Shown here in pieces: positions 61,601 through 64,000 of a stretch of 64,000 nt of DNA. The position numbers were made by a program, and so were the translations under genes. The DNA is from Crossiella sp. SN42 (lineage in GTDB: Bacteria > Actinomycetota > Actinomycetes > Mycobacteriales > Pseudonocardiaceae). The notes under the pieces are model-generated. The model saw only the letters and a program-made list of their open reading frames with translations, had not been told where the DNA came from and ran no database searches. How positions within the stretch are numbered: position 1 is the first letter of the stretch; every line of letters begins with the position of its first letter. Location: positions 1 through 64,000 of the forward strand of contig NZ_JAMHIV010000022.1 of the NCBI RefSeq assembly GCF_023897065.1. The letters are read 5' to 3'.

Positions 61601-64000
61601 CACCGATGCCGTGGCCGGTGCAGGCGCGACGCTGTTCACCGAGTTGGACGCGGAGACGCTCAAGGCGGTGAAGGACTACGCGCGCACACGCGACCTGACG
61701 CCCTCCATGGTGCTGCTCGGGGTCTTCCACCAGTTGCTGAGCCGGCTGAGCGGGCAGACCGACCTCGTCGTCGGTACCCCAGTCGCCGGTAGACCGGACC
61801 TCAGCTACGCCGACGTCGTCGGCATGTTCGTCAACACGCTGCCACTGCGGATCTCCGCCGACCCCGCCGACGGGATAGGGCAGTTCTTCTCCGGGCTGCG
61901 GTCGACGGTGCTGGAGGCGTTCGAGCACCAGGCATGCCCGCTGGAACTGGTGATCGAGGACCTGGACCCGCCGCGCGAACCCGGGCGGCGCCCGCTGTTC
62001 GACGTCTGCTTCGTCTACCAGAACACCGACCTGGGTCTGGAACACGCCGGGGAACGGGTGGTCACCTTCGACGACGGCAGTGCCAAGTACGACATCACGC
62101 TCAGCGCCCGCGAGAGCGGCGGGCGGCTGCTGATGGAGTGGGAGTACTCCACCACCCTGTTCCGCGAGGAGACGCTGCTGCTGCACGTCGAGCGCTACGC
62201 GACGCTGCTGCGGTCCGTCCTCGCCGCGGCCGACGCGGATCCGGTGGGCGCGCTCCGGCTGGTGCCGGAGCAGGAGATCGAGCAGATCCGGCGACTCGCC
62301 ACAACTCCGGCCCCGCCGCTGGAGAACTGTGGCGTCGCCCGGCTCTTCGAGCAGCAGGCCATTGCCGGCCCCGACCGGACGGCGTTGATCACCGACTCCG
62401 GGCGGGTCTCCTACGGCGAACTCAACGCGCGGGCGAACCGGCTCGCGCACCGCCTGTCCCGGCTGGGGGTGGTGCCCGGCTCACCGGTCGCGATTCTCGC
62501 GGACCGTTCCGCGGGCCTGGTCGTCGCCGTTCTCGGAGTGCTCAAGGCCGGCTGCCACTACGTCCCGCTCAATGTCGAGTTTCCGGGCGAACGTCTCCGG
62601 CTGGTGCTTCGGGACTCGGGGGCGGAGCTCATCGTGGTGACGGCCGGACGCGCGGAGCAGGCCGGCGAACTCGCCGGCGACCGGCTCCAGGTCCTCGACC
62701 TGTCCACGGGCCCGGAGCCGGCCGCGGACAGTGCTGACCCCGGGCTGCCGAGCAGCAGCGAGGACCCGATCTACATCATGTACACCTCCGGCACCACCGG
62801 GGCGCCGAAGGGCTCGACGATCCGGCAGAAAGGCGTGCTGCGCGTGGTGCGCCAGTCGGTGTTCTACCCCGCCGGGCCCGACGACGTCTTCCTCATGCTG
62901 TCGGACTACTCCTTCGACGGGTCGGTCTACGACATGTTCGCCGCGCTGACGAACGGCGCCGCGCTCGTGGTCCTGGACAAGCCGGACGTGCTGGATCTCG
63001 ACCGGCTCGGCGCGGCGATCGAACGCCACGGTGTCACCAGCTTCTTCATCACCGCCGCCATGTTCCACGCCCTGATCGACAACATCCCGGAACGCCTGGC
63101 CGGCATCCGCAAGTTGATCTTCGGAGGGGAGGCGGCGTCACCGGCCCACGTCGCGCGGGCGTTCCGGCTCCTTGGACCAGGACGGATCGCCAACGGCTAC
63201 GGGCCGACGGAGTCAACGGTCTTCGCCGCGGTGCACACGTTCGACTCCTGCGACGAGCGCGACGCCGTCCCCATCGGGCGACCCATCAACGACACCTCGC
63301 TGTGGGTTGTCGACGAGAACCTGGAACCGCGACCGATCGGCGTCCCCGGCGAACTCTGCATCGGCGGCGCCGGGCTGGCCGACGGCTACCTGAACCAGCC
63401 GGGTCTGACTGCCGAGCGGTTCGTGGAGTCACCCGCTCTGCCCGGGCAGCGGCTGTACCGGACCGGCGACCTGGTCACCCTGCGGAGCAACGGGTTGTTC
63501 TACTACTCCGGCCGCATGGACGACCAGGTCAAGCTACGGGGCTATCGCATCGAGACCGCGGAGATCGTCCATGTCGCGGTGGGGGAGCCGACGGTCCGAT
63601 GGGCGCACGCCGCGGTGCACGAGACCGGCAGGAGCCTGTGCCTCTGGGTCCGTTACGAGGACGGCGCCGAACCCGACGACGCGCGCCTGCGCGCCGCGCT
63701 GGCACGGCGGCTGCCGGGCTACATGGTGCCCGCGTTCATCGTCCGAGTCGATGCCGTCCCGCTTACCGGCAACGGCAAGCTGGACACGGCGGCACTGCCC
63801 GCCCCGGACCTCGCCACCCCCGCGTCAGCGACCAGGCCGGCGACCGACGCCCAGCGACGAATCGCCGTGGCCTGGTCGCTCGCGCTCGGGACGGAGGTGG
63901 CCGACATCGATGCGAACTTCTTCGCCCTCGGCGGAGACTCGATCAAGGCGATCCAGATCGCGGCCGCGCTCAAGAGACATGGCATGGCGATCCGGGCCTC
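58629..64000 (+). CDS. Hybrid trans-AT PKS-NRPS: KS-ACP-C-A-PCP, open at the right edge
   Basis: At least 1790 residues, 3' end beyond the window. GTG start in GTGA overlap. Domains: N-terminal docking helix (RKELLKYLLTQVRQDRLDAE); KS (about 55-485, Cys219 in DTGCSSG, VEAHGTGT, SNIGHTVG); AT-less linker; ACP (Ser716 in LGGDSVSS); condensation (from 784, HHIVTDG 917-923); adenylation (MYTSGTTGAPKG near 1384); PCP (Ser1771 in LGGDSI). No KR or DH lies between KS and ACP, so a beta-keto acyl chain is passed to the C domain. The A pocket residues read D-G-Y-F-I-G-G-V-F, nearest to branched aliphatic (Ile/Val-like) codes; this call is tentative. Confidence 0.88.
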   Translation, partial: MTEVGEQTRKELLKYLLTQVRQDRLDAERAKEFIRAVGRPGTRPDRAVGPGGDPIAVVGIACRLPGAPDKERFWDNLVSGRESIGDFPQARLDDLRRVLPNPAGLGRGGFLDRIDLFDPEYFGISPRAARELDPYHRHMMEVLVETMEDAGYARGDLDGAAIGVFVGNDHSHRLSMSYLPFLSEVDFSAFAGSWPGTLASRISYHLNLRGPASVTDTGCSSGLVALDTAMKAIRQGDCDSALVAGINLFLSPGSLGSETESGECRVRAFDAGADGTVWSEGVVAVHVKPLARATADGDHVYGVIVGNAVNNDGRSNGITAPNARAQKDVLVAAWKRAGIEPESLSYVEAHGTGTALGDPIEVKGLKAAFGQFTSRRQFCALGSVKSNIGHTVGSAGLASLVKTVLCLDRRMLPPSLHFESPNRHLDLVDSPVYVIDRLTPWEPGVTPRRAGVSSFSLTGTNTHVVLQEAPETPPRPLAGPGVHLYVISARSEELLVRSVARQLDFLDTHPEFHLIDICHTMRVGREHQPVRAVILCHDRVGLRAGLARLLRPRGAHEEPFPDRRTAVLRGRPESPAANHGPQDGGTTLPPGAGTGRRADLPEWFRRHRAAATAYLAGHARPFADTTPVGGARRVPLPPQPFDHARYWDETVRVGPPSPAGDGPVLPGGTDPARSAHPDGKPEPPTTRSVIASVWSEVLGYPEFAGSESFFALGGDSVSSLKIIQRLNAEFDLEIPAPLLLRKPVFDDFADAVAGEFGLSDEPVRGRPDRGSDGTGTEDDATEYELPLTASQRGMLFSGGLDGDSVAYNITGLTIGEGTLDVARLEAGLHCLVSRHDSLRATFHLVDGEPVQRIHAEVEVAVERLHLDAPGPGESHEDRAREQMTRFVRPFRLDEGPLFRVGCFEFGDGVSCVAIDFHHIVTDGTSMGILFRDLAAIVDGAELPPPARGYRSAVRELLERETGADVLRGRHYWCSRFAEGVPTLHLATDRQRTDAVAGAGATLFTELDAETLKAVKDYARTRDLTPSMVLLGVFHQLLSRLSGQTDLVVGTPVAGRPDLSYADVVGMFVNTLPLRISADPADGIGQFFSGLRSTVLEAFEHQACPLELVIEDLDPPREPGRRPLFDVCFVYQNTDLGLEHAGERVVTFDDGSAKYDITLSARESGGRLLMEWEYSTTLFREETLLLHVERYATLLRSVLAAADADPVGALRLVPEQEIEQIRRLATTPAPPLENCGVARLFEQQAIAGPDRTALITDSGRVSYGELNARANRLAHRLSRLGVVPGSPVAILADRSAGLVVAVLGVLKAGCHYVPLNVEFPGERLRLVLRDSGAELIVVTAGRAEQAGELAGDRLQVLDLSTGPEPAADSADPGLPSSSEDPIYIMYTSGTTGAPKGSTIRQKGVLRVVRQSVFYPAGPDDVFLMLSDYSFDGSVYDMFAALTNGAALVVLDKPDVLDLDRLGAAIERHGVTSFFITAAMFHALIDNIPERLAGIRKLIFGGEAASPAHVARAFRLLGPGRIANGYGPTESTVFAAVHTFDSCDERDAVPIGRPINDTSLWVVDENLEPRPIGVPGELCIGGAGLADGYLNQPGLTAERFVESPALPGQRLYRTGDLVTLRSNGLFYYSGRMDDQVKLRGYRIETAEIVHVAVGEPTVRWAHAAVHETGRSLCLWVRYEDGAEPDDARLRAALARRLPGYMVPAFIVRVDAVPLTGNGKLDTAALPAPDLATPASATRPATDAQRRIAVAWSLALGTEVADIDANFFALGGDSIKAIQIAAALKRHGMAIRA

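Noticed and set aside
1-64000. CRISPR arrays, tRNA or rRNA genes, riboswitches
   Set aside because: No regular short direct-repeat array, cloverleaf or rRNA-like stretch was noticed by eye. A tRNAscan/Infernal run would be needed for certainty.

Overview
High-GC actinomycete DNA. Nearly all codons end in G or C, GTG/TTG starts and ATGA/GTGA stop-start overlaps are common, and the families present (SARP and LAL regulators, PucR, GH46 chitosanase, actinobacterial integrative-element genes, large PKS/NRPS) suggest a filamentous actinomycete, perhaps of the Pseudonocardiales. The genus cannot be fixed from sequence alone.

Layout. (1) 1-4.3 kb: a STAND/NLR-like NTPase, cut by the left edge, coupled to a small two-TM protein that shares a Gly/Asn-rich motif with it. 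(2) 4.4-10.4 kb: an FKBP isomerase, a GT1 glycosyltransferase, an AfsR-type SARP regulator, a divergent MFS exporter and an HxlR regulator. A heptamer direct repeat with 11-bp period in the SARP/MFS gap fits a SARP site. (3) 10.6-15.1 kb: secreted GH46 chitosanase, an HTH regulator divergent from GTP cyclohydrolase I (folE), a 168-bp MITE-like palindrome, a small membrane protein and a secreted double-hydrolase fusion. (4) 15.2-21.1 kb: a catabolic locus with 3-hydroxyacyl-CoA dehydrogenase, PucR-type regulator, the two 3-oxoacid CoA-transferase subunits on opposite strands, and an MFS carrier. The palindrome ATGTG-N6-CACAT occurs in its divergent promoter and again upstream of the secreted hydrolase. 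(5) 21.2-23.5 kb: barstar-like protein, methyltransferase, DUF4342 protein and a hypothetical. (6) 23.7-31 kb: a decayed mobile island with remnants of an actinobacterial integrative-conjugative element, a broken transposase and a broken tyrosine integrase. Between them sits an intact, translationally coupled pair, a ParB-like protein and an SF2 helicase, a candidate defence module.

(7) 31.4 kb to the right edge: a hybrid PKS-NRPS cluster on the + strand, running off the window. A LAL-family regulator (with a TTA codon) precedes an apparent operon. Four genes (3-hydroxyacyl-CoA dehydrogenase, FkbH-like protein, free ACP, acyl-CoA dehydrogenase) form the set that turns a glycolytic C3 unit into hydroxymalonyl-ACP; no O-methyltransferase of the methoxymalonyl route is seen. 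A 3337-residue protein follows: AT-ACP-KS-AT-ACP-aminotransferase-C-A-PCP plus a truncated C-like tail. Its aminotransferase should give a beta-amino acyl unit and its A domain looks glycine-specific. Next come a free-standing acyltransferase, two AT-less KS-DH-KR-ACP proteins and a KS-ACP-C-A-PCP protein open at the right edge. The line thus mixes cis-AT and trans-AT modules. I do not recognise it as a known pathway and did not search databases.
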